Assembly (NCBI RefSeq): GCF_964355755.1 | Contig: NC_092673.1 | Location: forward strand, 5,151,001-5,215,000 | Reading direction: 5' to 3' | DNA: 64,000 nucleotides | DNA from: Antedon mediterranea | Taxonomy: Eukaryota > Echinodermata > Crinoidea > Comatulida > Antedonidae | Shown here: piece after piece, positions 16,455 to 28,250 of the stretch | How positions within the stretch are numbered: position 1 is the stretch's first letter | Layout of the letters: each line of letters begins with the position of its first letter | Made by a program: the position numbers and the translations under genes | The notes under the pieces: model-generated | Told to the model about the DNA's origin: nothing | The model's database searches: none | Seen by the model: the letters and a program-made list of their open reading frames with translations, nothing else

Positions 16455-16610
16455 TACGGGTGTGTCTGAGCCCCTATTAAGGGGCCACTTTCCTGTGGAT
16501 TGAATGAGTGGAATTTTTTATTAGTAACCAAATTTTATTCGGGGGACGCCCCTATAAAGGGGAAACTTTGTTTGTGTTGCGAAGGTGTCCCCTTAATAAT
16601 AGGGGTTTTA
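16455..16610. repeat. Dispersed CCCCTATTAAGGGG repeat
   Basis: The left part CCCCTATTAAGGGGCCAC and right part GAAGGTGTCCCCTTAATAATAGGGG face each other as imperfect inverted repeats. It is related to 13300-13440. It is followed by two tandem segments with GATTTATTTTTATTTAAATGAGGCC (about 16688 and 16846). No gene is seen. Confidence 0.5.
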
Positions 16611-17299
16611 TATGAATAAATATTTGATACACAAGATTTGTAAACCCTAAAAAGTATCAAAAATTAAAACATTAACTCCAAAAATCACGATTTATTTTTA
16701 TTTAAATGAGGCCTATATTTAAAATGAAAAAGGGGGAACCAAAAATTAACTCGAAATTAAAGTTTAACATGCGTTGTGTTTATTATATGATATCTACAGG
16801 CCTAAAAAGTATACAAAATAAAAACATTTTGAACTTGAAAATCACGATTAATTTTTATTTAAATGAGGCCTTATTTAAAATATTCATAGAAAGCCATTAA
16901 TGTAACATTTATGTTCAAAACACTTTCCCAGGCTTTCGTAGAATTCTACTTCCTCTGTTTATCTCGACATCTTTTGTCGAAATAACTACAAACTTGCAAT
17001 GAATAGGTCATTAGCATTTCATTCATTGTTGTTTATAGTTTTAAACACTCTTTTATTATTAATTGATAATTTCGTTCGCTTGGGATGCACCACCCTTTAT
17101 GTTTTGTTGTTTGTTAACTAATAAACTTTAAAGTGAGAAAATAAATTAATTCAATTTTAATTATTCCAGTTTCAAACTGGCATTGACTATTTTATAATTT
17201 AATGCCAGTATTTTTTTTTTTTTTTTTTTAATTATAATTAATCTTTGTTTCTAAATTGTATATCTTGTTTCAGTGAGCTTATCATATAGTTTGTGTATG

Positions 17300-17564
17300 C
17301 ATAAATATGTATTGTCCCTCTAAAAAAAAAGTTCTTAAAAACATTTTTTGAATATGCCATTTTAATGTCACATAATATTAATAGTTATCCACCAAATTAG
17401 ATCGAGAAATGTATTTACCTGAAAATTGGCTGCCAGCCAAATGATGGTTGAATTTAACTATTTATTTGGACATTTTATAATAAGTAAAAACATTGGGGTT
17501 TTTTTTTCTACGGAAATACTACAAAATCATCATATTTCATGTTTTTGGAGGACAATATATTTAA
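17300..17564 (+). mobile_element. TTAA MITE, AGATGTATTGTCC family (copy 2, decayed ends)
   Basis: It begins ATATGTATTGTCCCTCT and ends GGAGGACAATATATTTAA. The interior has TTTAATGTCACATAAT, TAGTTATCCAC, TTGGCTGCCAGCCAA and TTTTTCTACGGAA, in the order seen in the 31.2-kb copy. It is intergenic. Confidence 0.75.
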
Positions 17565-17697
17565 AGCACTTAATTTAAGCAATTAATCGACTTTTTTTTC
17601 TTTTTTTGGATACGATATCTTAGTTTAAAATGTTGTTTTTAGATGGTATCAAAGAATATATTAGTCTTTGATATAATAATCACCTGTAAACCTTTTC

Positions 17698-17834
17698 CAC
17701 ACTATCAAACTTTATGTGACAAGAAAATGTGATGTGCCCATGGACATGTCATCACTGTACCATGTTTGGGCATAGCACTACCATATTTGGGTACATCATC
17801 ACACTTTTTTTTATCAAACTAGTTTGATTTGAGC
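17698..17834 (+). mobile_element. MITE, ACACTATCAAACT family
   Basis: It begins CACACTATCAAACTTTATG, carries ATGTGATGTGCCCATGG and CACTACCATATTTGGG, and ends AAACTAGTTTGATTTGAGC. Both terminal CTGTC segments are degraded. Confidence 0.7.
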
Positions 17835-17839
17835 TTTAC

Positions 17840-20030
17840 TGTATGAATGTATTCTAGTCTACTTAGTCAGTTAAAAAGAATTTAAAAATATAGGCCGGCT
17901 TTAAAAAAATGATTTATTTTATTGAATAAATATTCATTTATGAATAAAATAGGTACGTCAAAGAATCTTGCGAAAGTAAGACAATTTAAAGTTGCCGTGA
18001 TTTGAAAATGGACCTATAAATTAGATAGGATTATAATGAAAGGTTCATAAATAGATCAGAGTCTTTACAAATGTGTCACAATGGTTGAAAGGAACTGTAA
18101 ATTGTAACACAGACCAGGAGTGATCGATTACACCAGATTCCATTCAACTTTGATAGCGTAATTACTTATTTTTAATCATCGGGCAATTTTGTTTAATTCC
18201 TCATTTGTTACGATTTTTAAAAATGACTGTAGCCCCATCATTATATCAGGAACCATGGAGAACCATTTAGGAACTAGTCACACTGTAATTGGATTAAGAA
18301 AACGATATTGTTGGTTGTCGACGACTGCTGGATTTTAACAATTCGTGGCTGGTGGTTTAAAGGTCCATAGTTAACTATGAAGGAAAAAAATAATAATTGG
18401 CCGTCTCAAAACAGGAGGAATGGTTATACAGTATTATAATAAAAAGCGAACTCAATCCTTTTCTGTACGTAGCGCTTTGCTACGACACGATCAGTGGAGG
18501 CTGGTGTACAAGAAAGGGCATAATAAAAGTTTTACGTAATGGCGAAATTAAACACTGCAAACACACGTCACGTGCGACCCATTACCAATTTAACAGACCC
18601 TGGGAATAAATTACACAAAAGGCTGTGCTGGTAATGGACTGACATTCCAATAGTTAGTCTCGTACGGCTATTTTCTACTTGTTTAGTCGGGGAGAAATGT
18701 TATACTTTTTTTTTACACGTGAAATGGCAAACAAATTAACACGTGGTAATTTTCCATTGGAAGCAATAACAACGAACCGGTCTTTTATAAATTCATTTAA
18801 TTCATTAACATCCATAAATTGGAATTAAAAAATTGGGATGTACCCCTCCATTACCAGCGTATGAATACTATTTAGCGGTTACCAACCTTTCTTGTTTTCT
18901 TTGGTCGGTCCAACCACTGACTTTATATCTAGGTTCTTATCGTATCCCATACGTACAGTATTTCAAAAAGTTGCCTCCGACGCCGTGTCGGGTCACGGAG
19001 AAGTAGGCTACTGGCTTGCACACAACAGGCCCTCATTCATCAAATCTAAAAAGGCTATGGAATGCGAGGATATTGAATAGAAGTGAAGGGTAAATGAATT
19101 GTCTTTATTTTATTAATCAGTAGGTCTTTCGTTTCTACTTCTATGGTATGCTATATAAATAAACAATAACTATGTAGGCCTCGTAACTCGTACTATAAGT
19201 AAAAGTAAGTCGTGTATATAGGTCCTAAATACTTTTATATGTTTGTGTCAAGCCACATCAATTAAAATCTCAACTCTATCACACCATGGATAAATGAATA
19301 GATGATCACACAAACGAAATATAGAAGAAAGAAAAAACTACCCATTAAAATGAAAATACGCGCGCGTACTGAAAAGGATTAGCCTACATGATCACGTACT
19401 TTACTTATTTTCACGGCAGCTGGGCTGTTAGGAAAATATGCAAATTAACGTAAAAACAGGTTTTTTTCTTTGTATTCGCATGTTTTAGGTCTAGACGTAT
19501 TAATTCTAAATTCTGCTACAGTACTAATTACTAAATGTTATTTACTAACCAAACATCTAAACATTATTTTTCAAAATACAGTACTCTAATAAAGAAATAA
19601 AATTCGTTAAATCAAATGGCTGCCATGATGCAAAAGCTATGTTTTGAGAATAACAACAAATACATGGGACTACATGAGTATTACAATGGAAATATTAACT
19701 GTTTATTTAACCAGTCAGAACACTTTAAATTAGAACTTTTCTGTTACACATGGACCTAAAATAATAAGCCCTTGGTTACATCATGAAAGGTACCTCCCTA
19801 TGCCATGCTTTTGTTTTTCTTGACCTGTTTTTATTGGAATATTTTTTGGCCAAATAAATATGTATGTACAGTAATAGTACACAAAAGAACATTTTCACTG
19901 TACAGTAGTGTTTAAATATATTGAGAAATTGAATTACAGTAGTAATATTATAGTTATACTATTACTGTACTGTTATATTTATTTATTTAAATAACATGGG
20001 CGAATTTATGTACGCAGATAATGTTCGCGC
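17840..20030. other. Intergenic, no supported feature
   Basis: Low-complexity AT-rich sequence with short ORFs of up to 70 codons that show no family signature, no matching splice sites and no homologous copy in this window. I see nothing assignable here beyond scattered TACAGTA and TAGGCC words. Confidence 0.5.
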
Positions 20031-20078
20031 GATGGAACCACGTGTGGTGAGATTTTTGGATGCTCCACCCACAATATC

Positions 20079-20101
20079 TAAAAATAACTATTTTGACCAA
20101 T
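20079..20101 (+). promoter_or_regulatory. Proximal nanos promoter elements (MEF2-like and CCAAT)
   Basis: CTAAAAATAAC (MEF2-like A/T core, 20079-20089) and CCAAT (20097-20101) lie about 135-150 bp upstream of the nanos start codon. An E-box palindrome CCACGTGTGG lies at about 20038-20047. No clear TATA box is visible. Function is inferred from consensus only. Confidence 0.35.
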
Positions 20102-20232
20102 CAGTGCATTCGATGGCTTGAGGTGAATTGGTAATCTGAATATAGCACCGGTTTTAAAAATCAGAGTTCATTCAATTTTATTTACTCAAGCGCGGTCTTT
20201 CTAGTCTCAATAATCTGTATTAACTGTAAAGT

Positions 20233-21394
20233 ATGTTGTCTTCATCTGCACCCATGAATTCGTATCTTAGGCAAGACAATTCGGCCTTAAGTGGTAGTGT
20301 TCAACCGTTTCAGCCCATGACCGATTATTTGGGCTTAAGTTCACTAGTGGGGAGAGTTGGTGGTGGAGAGTGTGGTGGAACTCACAGTGAGTGTGGTGTA
20401 ACGAGAAGGCGTTCGCTATCCTCCAGTAGCAATGGTTTGGTGAGCTGCTTCTCCTCCGACGACGATATGGAGCGCCTTCGATTCGACTTCAAGAAAAACG
20501 GAATTGACAGTGAATTGGACCCTGCTGAGGATTTTAACTCATGCTCCGGCTTTCAGGTAAGAAATTGTTTGTTTATAGTTTATAAATTTTAAATAATTAT
20601 TTCTTATTTTCAGAATATTCACCTATAAAGTAGTATATGACTTGAGTTATTAGATTTAAACAAATAATAAATAAATATGCATATGTTTTAGGTTATTTTA
20701 TTGGATCTCCATATTATTATGCCCAATCTTCAATTTCTAAAATTCTTTGGCAAAATTATTTACAATACATTGATGAAGTAGCGTTGCCCGAAAGCTCTGT
20801 TAATTTTTCTGGCTGTTTTACGTTTTGACTCGCTTTTTGCTTATTTTATTTTATACGTTCATTGTCATATCCAGCCATACTCGCAGCATTGTCATTTTTT
20901 TTTCAGTAATTTGCCTTTAGATTGATAAAAACTAGAAATGAATTGTGCACAATCCGTGCATGTGAAATTGACTAGTGCCCAGCAGACTGAATGAAAATAC
21001 AAATAGTTTAAAAACTTGCAACGAGTCTACATTACATAGGTAAAACATTAAATTAATTGCATTTTCTTTTCAGCCATTTAATCCTCTGTCTTTTTTGGAT
21101 AAGAATTTTAAATCAACTGGTGGTGCTGGAACCAAAAAGGTCGGACGCAGACGAATAAGTCCAGATTGGTGCGTTTTCTGCAAGAATAACGGAGAAGTAG
21201 AGACCGTGTACATGAGCCACGTTCTGAAAAATGGCGATGGGAAAGTCAGATGCCCTATTCTTCGCAAGTACACATGCCCTATTTGTGGTATGAACGGCGA
21301 CCATGCCCATACCATAAAATACTGTCCTCGTAACCGGGAGGACAGGCCAAATATTCAAAGCACGAGGACGTCGACCGGCTTGAGGCCGCAATAG
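20233..21394 (+). CDS. nanos: Nanos homologue, two exons, complete
   Basis: Exon 1 (20233-20556) and exon 2 (21074-21394) join in phase 0 to give 214 residues. The C-terminal zinc finger is intact and has the exact Nanos spacing: C141-x2-C144-x12-H157-x10-C168, then C176-x2-C179-x7-H187-x4-C192. Blocks [28 protein letters not shown] and CPICG are diagnostic. Near the N-terminus, [15 protein letters not shown] (residues 25-39) resembles the NOT1-interacting motif of vertebrate Nanos proteins (established: it recruits the CCR4-NOT deadenylase). Nanos represses mRNAs together with Pumilio and maintains primordial germ cells. The first ATG is used; a second in-frame Met (residue 8) is an alternative. 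The middle is Ser/Gly-rich. The phase-0 intron at 20557-21073 contains a dispersed repeat at 20768-20910. Confidence 0.97.
20768..20910 (+). repeat. Dispersed repeat inside the nanos intron
   Basis: It matches about 4675-4830 in the CCDC186 gene over CATTGATGAAG..., TTCTGGCTGTTTTAC, CTTTTTGCTTATTTTATTTT and CAGCATTGTCATTTTTT. It is non-coding and probably a SINE or MITE piece. It does not disturb the exon borders. Confidence 0.6.
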
Positions 21395-21443
21395 ACATTT
21401 TAGTCGATTTTAAGAAAATATTATATAGTATACTATAAATTGA

Positions 21444-21658
21444 TGTACATTTTTTTAATTATTATAAGGTCCCTTTAATTAATCTAATCAAAAAGATACT
21501 GCCATATTGGACACTTTCATTTTTGTTTTAATGTGATGTAGAAATATTCTTTATTTTCTTTAAAGAATGTTTTGTTTTTTATATGGAAGTTTTTCCAGCA
21601 TTTTACCAAATAAAAATCTGTTTCATAGGATTTTAGTAGATTGCGCGGGTTGTAAATA
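21444..21658 (+). promoter_or_regulatory. nanos 3' region: poly(A) signal and Pumilio-like elements
   Basis: AATAAA lies at 21609-21614, 215 bp after the stop codon. A perfect Pumilio consensus TGTAAATA lies at 21651-21658 and a near match TGTACATT at 21444-21451. The perfect site is downstream of this poly(A) signal, so it would only be transcribed if a more distal end is used. Regulatory meaning is inference. Confidence 0.4.
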
Positions 21659-22966
21659 TAATTATAATAACTTACAAATTTCAAGTAAATATTTAAAAAT
21701 AGAAGTAAAAAAATGAATTAATTAATTTTAAATTTAGAAACTTGGCACTTTTTTAGAAATGGATTCGTGTGCTTTTTAACAATTTCAAGCAAAATTGAGC
21801 AACAAATCAAAAAGGTTTTTTGAAATATGTATGTACAGTATTGTAAATTTTCAGTTTTGTTGATAAACAAATTGACAAGCAACATATCTGTTAGTATTTT
21901 TTTCTTTTCATTGAGTTTTGTTGTGGAAATAGTGTAATGAGATGTTTGAACCTGGCCAGCCATCACCCAGACCAACTACTATTACTACTAAACAGTACTA
22001 CAGTACTTACTAAATGTCCCTACGTTTTGTGCCAGTATCTGGTATATTAATATATACTGGATACTGTACTACTACTTAATTACAGTATTTTGACTATTTC
22101 TACTGCAGTGATAAATTTAAACGCCTTTTTTTTTATATTAATATTTTTGTTATAGTGCGTTTCGGAAGTAAGTTATAACAATTTTATAAAATTTGCGCGC
22201 GCATGGAAACGGGGCGTCGTGCGCAATGCACAGATCATCATCAAAGCATGCTGAAACTCCAGAGACAGAATTTATCAAAAAGGAAGTTCAGCAGAGTGTG
22301 AACGGTGTAACGTCTAATGTTTGCTGATTAGAGAGGGCGCACCTCCATAATTCGCCAATACCGTAGAATAAAATAATACAGGCGCGGCATTTCACTGATT
22401 TTTAAATAAGCAATTTTTCTCAAAAAATTTCATCTGGTTTCAATGGATATTAAATAAATAAATGAATAAATAACTAAAAGTTATCCATTTGGATAAGAAA
22501 ACCAAACAGAGACCAGGGAGGACATGAACTGAGCCACATCTACGATGACTTAATAAAAAGGGACACCCTAGCATCCAAAGGGGTACACCAGCAGAACGCC
22601 CTATCACATGTAAGACATCTGTTGCAGGGAAAACCGCGGATTGCTATTATATTCTTTGATTTGACCAACAAACCATAATGTAAAATAGAGGAAAATTATC
22701 AGACTGCTAAAGTAAACTAGAATACTATAACTTCAAGAGTCGGCAGTTCCATGATCGTACATAATCATCATACAATAATGATCATACAAAAATAAATAAA
22801 TAAATACAATATTATATACGAAATTAAAGACACAACCAAAACAAAAATGAATTAAAGATAAAAATGACGAAGGAAAGAGTCAATAGATGAGGAGGAGATT
22901 CAGTAACAGCTATTCGATGTAATAATGAGTAAGGTAATTGAAACCGAAATAAAAACCTGTTTGATG

Positions 22967-23100
22967 ACTACTACCAGAAGTAAGATACTGCCCTCTATAA
23001 AATGTTGGTTTTCTCAATGATCTTATTTCCAAGATCTTTGGTCTTCTCGTGGGAATTTCCGATATAGAGGGCAAACTTCTAAAGTCTTATCCAGTAGTAA
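22967..23100. repeat. Hairpin-forming inverted repeat with TGCCCTCTATA arms
   Basis: TACTGCCCTCTATAAAAT on the left faces ATATAGAGGGCAAACTTC on the right. The symmetry extends outward through ACTACTACCAGAAGTAAG and CTTATCCAGTAGTAAT. It is a ~130-bp non-autonomous element or a foldback transcript template. A second foldback lies just downstream. Confidence 0.55.
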
Positions 23101-23171
23101 TATGACAGATTATAATTGTGTCTAAATAAAATGAAAGTTTACACCATGTATTATAGTTCTGAAAAGAACTG

Positions 23172-23251
23172 TTGAGTTTCTCGACGTTCCTATCAATATA
23201 CTTTGATCGTCCATATAGATCGAAACGTCCATCGAGAAACTCAACTACTGT
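23172..23251. repeat. Second foldback: GTTGAGTTTCTCGACGTT arms
   Basis: GTTGAGTTTCTCGACGTT pairs with AAACGTCCATCGAGAAACTC after a loop of about 40 nt that itself contains GATC words. It is close to the preceding foldback. It may be a small transposon relic or a structured RNA. Confidence 0.5.
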
Positions 23252-23887
23252 ATATACGTGGTGTACCGCAAACTATATCAATACTGTATTTAATTTCGCC
23301 ATGCAAATCTTCAAACTATAAAAAAAAAAAGTAACGAATTAAGTTCGAGGTTGTATCGTTACAAATCAATTAAGTAATTAACAATTAAAGTGTATATAAC
23401 ATATCGTTATGATAGCAAATAAAGATTACATCAAATCATAACGAACACATCTGAATCATAATACGGGAGTAGAATTTGTTGTACAGGTTAGACTATATAT
23501 AGCTATAATTATCCTCTCCATTTTTGTTTTTGGTGTGCCTTTTAATAAATTAATGCACTGGAAAAATCCATACTTTTTAGTGGCGAAATAAAATAACGAT
23601 TAAAATGTTTTTAGAGTATTAATTAATGATAGAAAATATAGTCTGTGTAACTTGAATTGTATTGAAAGTGAAATACACTGTTTTATGGAGATTTCAACTT
23701 ATGATATCTGATCTCATTCAACCATATTAGCCGGCTCAATATTTAAAAATCCATTTTTTTTATGTGTGGCAACCACTGTTTTTCAGTTTTGCTAATCAAA
23801 TTCTCTCCTTACGTCAGTCCTTGTTTTTAACAACTAATTTTTAATAGGCCTCTATATATTCATAAACACATCAGGCTCATACTATAA

Positions 23888-24245
23888 GTGGCGTGCGTAG
23901 AAATTAAAAATACAGGTAATCTTTGTGATAAAACGACTAATCTTAATAAATTAGAATGGATAATTAAAGATGTGACTTATCCACTAAATAGTATTGTAAG
24001 TTTTAATAGATCTGGTAGAATTCGGCAATGCAAAGTTAAAACCAACCGTTTTAGAGACTTTTTTTTCCATTATTCTTATCAGCTATATAATGTATATTTT
24101 TCAAGATAGTTAGTTAAGGTGTTACGTTTTTATATTGTGTTTTAAATTGTATTGTATCTATGTTTCTAAGCTCAGGAAAACAAATTTCATCATGTATGTA
24201 ATATTATGTGACAATAATTTGAATCCTGAATCTTGAATCTTAAAC
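23888..24245 (+). pseudogene. Non-LTR retrotransposon 3' end (C-terminal ORF2 remnant plus tail)
   Basis: An open stretch to 24109 ends with QCKVKTNRFRDFFFHYSY, which resembles the extreme C-terminus of CR1/L2-like ORF2 proteins (R-T-N-R-F-x-x-S-F). It is followed by ~110 bp of 3' UTR and the tail GAATCCTGAATCTTGAATCTTA. No RT domain precedes it in frame, so it is a 5'-truncated dead copy. Confidence 0.45.
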
Positions 24246-24504
24246 GCCCGGTGATATCACTTATAACATTTAATTAATGGATTTTAAAAAGGCACATTTG
24301 AGAAAATCTTTCGAAAATGACAAAAAGTCGCCCCCATATATATTTTTTTTTTCTACACGAAAAGTCCTGTTGAGTCCTATGCTTGTTTGGTTGATATTTA
24401 TTTGGTGTTGTAAGACTGTAAAAACTTGTTATTTCGTTTTTAATTGCTATAATATATTTGTTCACTCATAAGCCAGAATTGGCTGGTCAAGGGTCTTAAA
24501 TTAA

Positions 24505-24840
24505 AGATGTAGGCCTATTGTCCCCCAGAAAAAAAATGTTTTTTTACATTTTTTGTTATTGAATATTTCATTTTAAATTTCACATAATAATTATTCCCTT
24601 TGATCAAAAATGTAATCGATCGAAAAAAAATGTATTTACCTGAAAACTGTAATTTTCAAGCAGAAAATAGTTACATTGGCTGCCAGCCAAAGGCTTTGAA
24701 CCTGACCATTTATTTTGTTAAAACATATATTTTTTCCATTTTATTTTCTACGGAAGTGATTAACTTGATATAAAACTACAAGATAACCTATTCAAGGTCT
24801 AATTTCTAATCTTCATTTTTTTCATGTTTTTGGATCGTTA
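24505..24840 (+). mobile_element. TTAA MITE, AGATGTATTGTCC family (copy 3, 3' end lost)
   Basis: The left TTAA is at 24501-24504. The terminus reads AGATGTAGGCCTATTGTCC, i.e. the family end with an extra GGCCTA. The interior has GGCTGCCAGCCAAAGG and CTACGGAAGTGATTAAC. The right end stops at CATGTTTTTGGATCG, before the inverted terminus. Confidence 0.75.
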
Positions 24841-25293
24841 ATCAATGTATATGCCTATTTACCCTATTAATAAATGAAATATATACATACAGTACGCCTA
24901 GTAGGCCTACCACAGAACATCCTTTGGAGAGCACCCTTATTGATTTATTCATAACAGGGGGAATACCTTTGAGAAGATAAGCTGTGAAAGTTAGTTCACA
25001 TAGGTCTATACTACTTCTAAATAGTATACGCAATCATTATGAAGATTTAAATTAGGTGGGCTTATTGGCTGATAATATTGTTAACTATATTATATAGTTT
25101 CGTTGCCATGATATTCTTAATATATTTTGTATGTTGATGATATGCATACGTGCGTGTGCTATTGACACGTGGTATTTTGGCTAATTTACATTTAACAGGT
25201 GTGTATCGACTGGCAATGCACGTAGGCTAATTAAAATATACAGGCGTATTTTGATTTCAGAAAGAACGGTCCGTTGTTTGCGGGGTGAGTTAT

Positions 25294-27703
25294 CTATGGC
25301 GCGCCAAGCTGTCATTTATTCGGAAATAAAGATATCTTAGTTTAAAACTAAGATATCTTAGTTTAAAACTAAGATATCTCTATTAATAGAGATATCTCTA
25401 TTAAAAACTAAGATATCTCTATTAAAAACTAAGATATCTCTATTTAAAACTAAGATATCTTAGTTTTTAATAGAGATATCTCTATTAATAGAGATATCTT
25501 TATTAATAGAGATATCTCTATTAAAAACTAAGATATCTTAGTTTTAAATAGAGATATCTTAGTTTTTAATAGAGATATCTTAGTTTTTAATAGAGATATC
25601 TCTATTAATAGAGATATCTCTATTAATAGAGATATCTCTATTTAAAACTAAGATATCTCTATTAATAAACTAAGATATCTTAGTTTTTAAAAGAGATATC
25701 TCTATTAACAGATATATCTCTATTAATAGAGATATCTCTATTTAAAACTAAGATATCTCTATTTAAAACTAAGATATCTCTATTAATAGAGATATCTCTA
25801 TTAATAGAGATATCTTAGTTTTGTTTCCGGTTCAGTGTTTTATGGGTAATACGATTTTCCATCTGTGACTGAGGTAAGGTCAAGTTCCTATATTGTTAAC
25901 ATCGCAGTCCCAGTTGTAATATAATAGAGGCTATAATGAAATAAAATGGAACAGAGGCAGAAACAGAATGTTTCAGAAAAAATGATGAGGCTTATAATGA
26001 GCACATAAACACTTTCCATAAAGATAAAAACCATTGTATTTGATCACTATTTTATTATGGATGATAGAAGTTTCTATGTACAATTTTGAATAAGTTTTCG
26101 TGAAATAGCTTGGTGGATAATGCCGATCATTTTGAATGATAAGACAAAATTGAAATACCTCTAGTTTTCTAGAAATTTCACTCTTATTTATCTGGTTCGC
26201 GGTCAATGCCTAGAAAATTGAAAATTATTCCAGGTACAGTCAGTGGGGAGGAGTAGAAGATGTAGATGAAGAATTGTTACCTCCATGTTTGTAAAACGAA
26301 AAATAAATTTAAACCTGAACACGTCGATACTCCAGGGAGTTGTAACAACTCCCTGGATACTCATTGCAATGAAACCGACTGTCGTCCTTTTGAGCTGTCT
26401 TATTTTATACAATATACTATTAATCGGAAAGGGAAAACATACTATTTCGGAGAGAGCGCACCACATATTTATTAATTATTTATTTCGTTTTCTTTCAGTA
26501 GGGTAGCCCTCTTAGAAATAATATAAAAACTGCTCTTCCGATCCCGATGGGTCCTACGACATGCACATTTCGTTTTCTTATAGTAGTGTAGCCCTCTCAA
26601 TCAGTAATAATATAACAAAGTTTATGATGTCGATGCGTGTCCCTTTTCACTTCTTTGCTAGTTTTTTAACCTTCAAAGGCTCGGTATAACTATAAGAAGA
26701 GATGACATCCCTTAGATCTGCCTTTTAATGATATGTTAAATGCATGCAACGTTTAGTACTTTTGTACAGTATTACAGCTCGAAACTCCACGAAATTAATA
26801 CAGTACAATATCGGCTCTCAACAATTTAATTATTGTATTTTTCAGTTTTTGTAGCACTGTAGCTTATACCTGTTTGACCTAGAAATCAACAACTATAAAC
26901 ACCTTGGTGGGATGTCCCTAATGGGTCATTAATCTTCCATTCTCAATGACACACTTCCACCACATTCACAACTATACCATTCCCTACATACTTTGCAACA
27001 GGAAACAAAACTAAGATATCTCTATTAATAGAGATATCTCTATTAATAGAGATATCTCTATTAATAGAGATATCTCTATTAATAGAGATATTTTCATTTT
27101 TTCATTTTGTCATAGTAACATTTATTTCCTTCATAATATACAAAATAAATAATATAATACAAAATTCATGACGAGAAGAAAGATAGTTAAAACAATACAA
27201 TTTTTTTTTTCTCATCTTTAACATGAATAAAACAATATTATGAAGGAGGCACAATTTCTAAAAAGCAAAAGCTTGTAGATAAAAAAAAAAATCATCATCA
27301 TCTATCTTAGTTTTTAATAGAGATATCTTAGTTTTTAATAGAGATATCTCTATTAATAGAGATATCTCTATTAACTAAGATATCTCTATTAAAAACTAAG
27401 ATATCTCTATTTAAAACTAAGATATCTTAGTTTTTAATAGAGATATCTCTATTAATAGAGATATCTCTATTAATAGAGATATCTCTATTTAAAACTAAGA
27501 TATCTTAGTTTTAATAGAGATATCTTAGTTTTTAATAGAGATATCTTAGTTTTAAATAGAGATATCTCTGTTAATAGAGATATCTCTATTAATAGAGATA
27601 TCTCTATTTAAAACTAAGGTATCTCTATTTAAAACTAAGATATCTCTATTAAAAACTAAGATATCTCTATTGCTTGAATAAATGACAGCTTGGCGCGCCA
27701 TAG
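25294..27703. mobile_element. TIR element with GATATC-palindrome arrays, long copy (2,410 bp)
   Basis: It starts CTATGGCGCGCCAAGC and ends GCTTGGCGCGCCATAG, and the inverted ends extend to about 28 bp (…GTCATTTATTC). Flanking TTAT is duplicated (25290-25293 and 27704-27707). The homologous sequence at 37605-37630 lacks the element and has a single TTAT (37613-37616), a clean empty site. Inside are three arrays of GATATC palindromes (about 25325-25820, 27005-27095, 27303-27672) around 1.2 kb of non-repetitive DNA (25822-27008). No transposase motif is seen, so it is presumably non-autonomous. Confidence 0.88.
25325..25820. repeat. GATATC palindrome array 1
   Basis: About 25-30 GATATC cores are joined by two kinds of spacer: TCTATTAATAGA-type and TTAGTTTTAAACTAA-type, with mixed halves (TCTATTAAAAACTAA). 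Core spacing is about 17-22 bp. Two half-site types are combined in irregular order rather than as a fixed tandem unit. Confidence 0.9.
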
Positions 27704-27898
27704 TTATCGAAATCTGTAGGCCTTTGGTATAGTGATTATCATATAATATCTCTTTGGTAGGCCTAGACATTGATTATACTTTGACGGTTATAATTATTGA
27801 TTGCTTATGTTCTTTGAATACAAGTAAGGGCCAATTTTTCTTCGATACAAAATGGGATTCATAATAATTATGAATTGTATATTGATTCATTCTATGAC

Positions 27899-28100
27899 CA
27901 GTGGCGTAACGGCTATGAGCGCTTACTGGCTAAACCCAGGGGCCCTGAGCTTATGGAGGTGGTGGTGGGGGGGGGGGGGGGGGCTGAGCAATGCCAAAAG
28001 GAAAAACAGGCATTAAATAGTCGAAAATTCTAAAACCGAAGCATCCAGCGTTGGAGGGTTCCTAAAACAGGGGCCTCGGGCCTCCGCGTTATGCCATTAA
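27899..28100. mobile_element. Candidate small DNA transposon, CAGTGGCGTAACG ends
   Basis: The left end CAGTGGCGTAACGGC and right end GCGTTATGCCATTAATG are imperfect inverted termini. The segment is absent from the homologous position near 41190-41210 in copy B, supporting insertion. It includes a poly-G run of about 20 (27964-27983). It is a hAT-like or CMC-like type by terminal motif (inference). Confidence 0.45.
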
Positions 28101-28159
28101 TGTACTGGTGTTTATGGGGACATGATGATCTGGTAGTCATTGTTTCTCTGTTCATCTTG

Positions 28160-28250
28160 CTGAAGTTTATCATTATGGTAGTGGTATGACATCTTCATGT
28201 CCATATGCGGACATAAAATTGGGTTTTTTTTGTCACAGAAGTGTGATTTA
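28160..28250. mobile_element. Fragment of the ACACTATCAAACT MITE family
   Basis: It contains ATTATGGTAGTGGTATGACAT, CTTCATGTCCATATGCGGACA and TTTTTTTTGTCACAGAAGTG, relics of the family interior in reverse order. No termini remain. Confidence 0.45.

Noticed and set aside
18397-18609. 70-codon ORF in the intergenic region before nanos
   Set aside because: No motif, no splice support and no second copy. It is probably chance.
25325-25820. CRISPR-like regular array
   Set aside because: The genome is eukaryotic and the units are contiguous palindromes without unique spacers.
27552-27770. Minus-strand frame with NRDILVLNRDIS repeats
   Set aside because: It is translation of the GATATC palindrome array and has no independent support.
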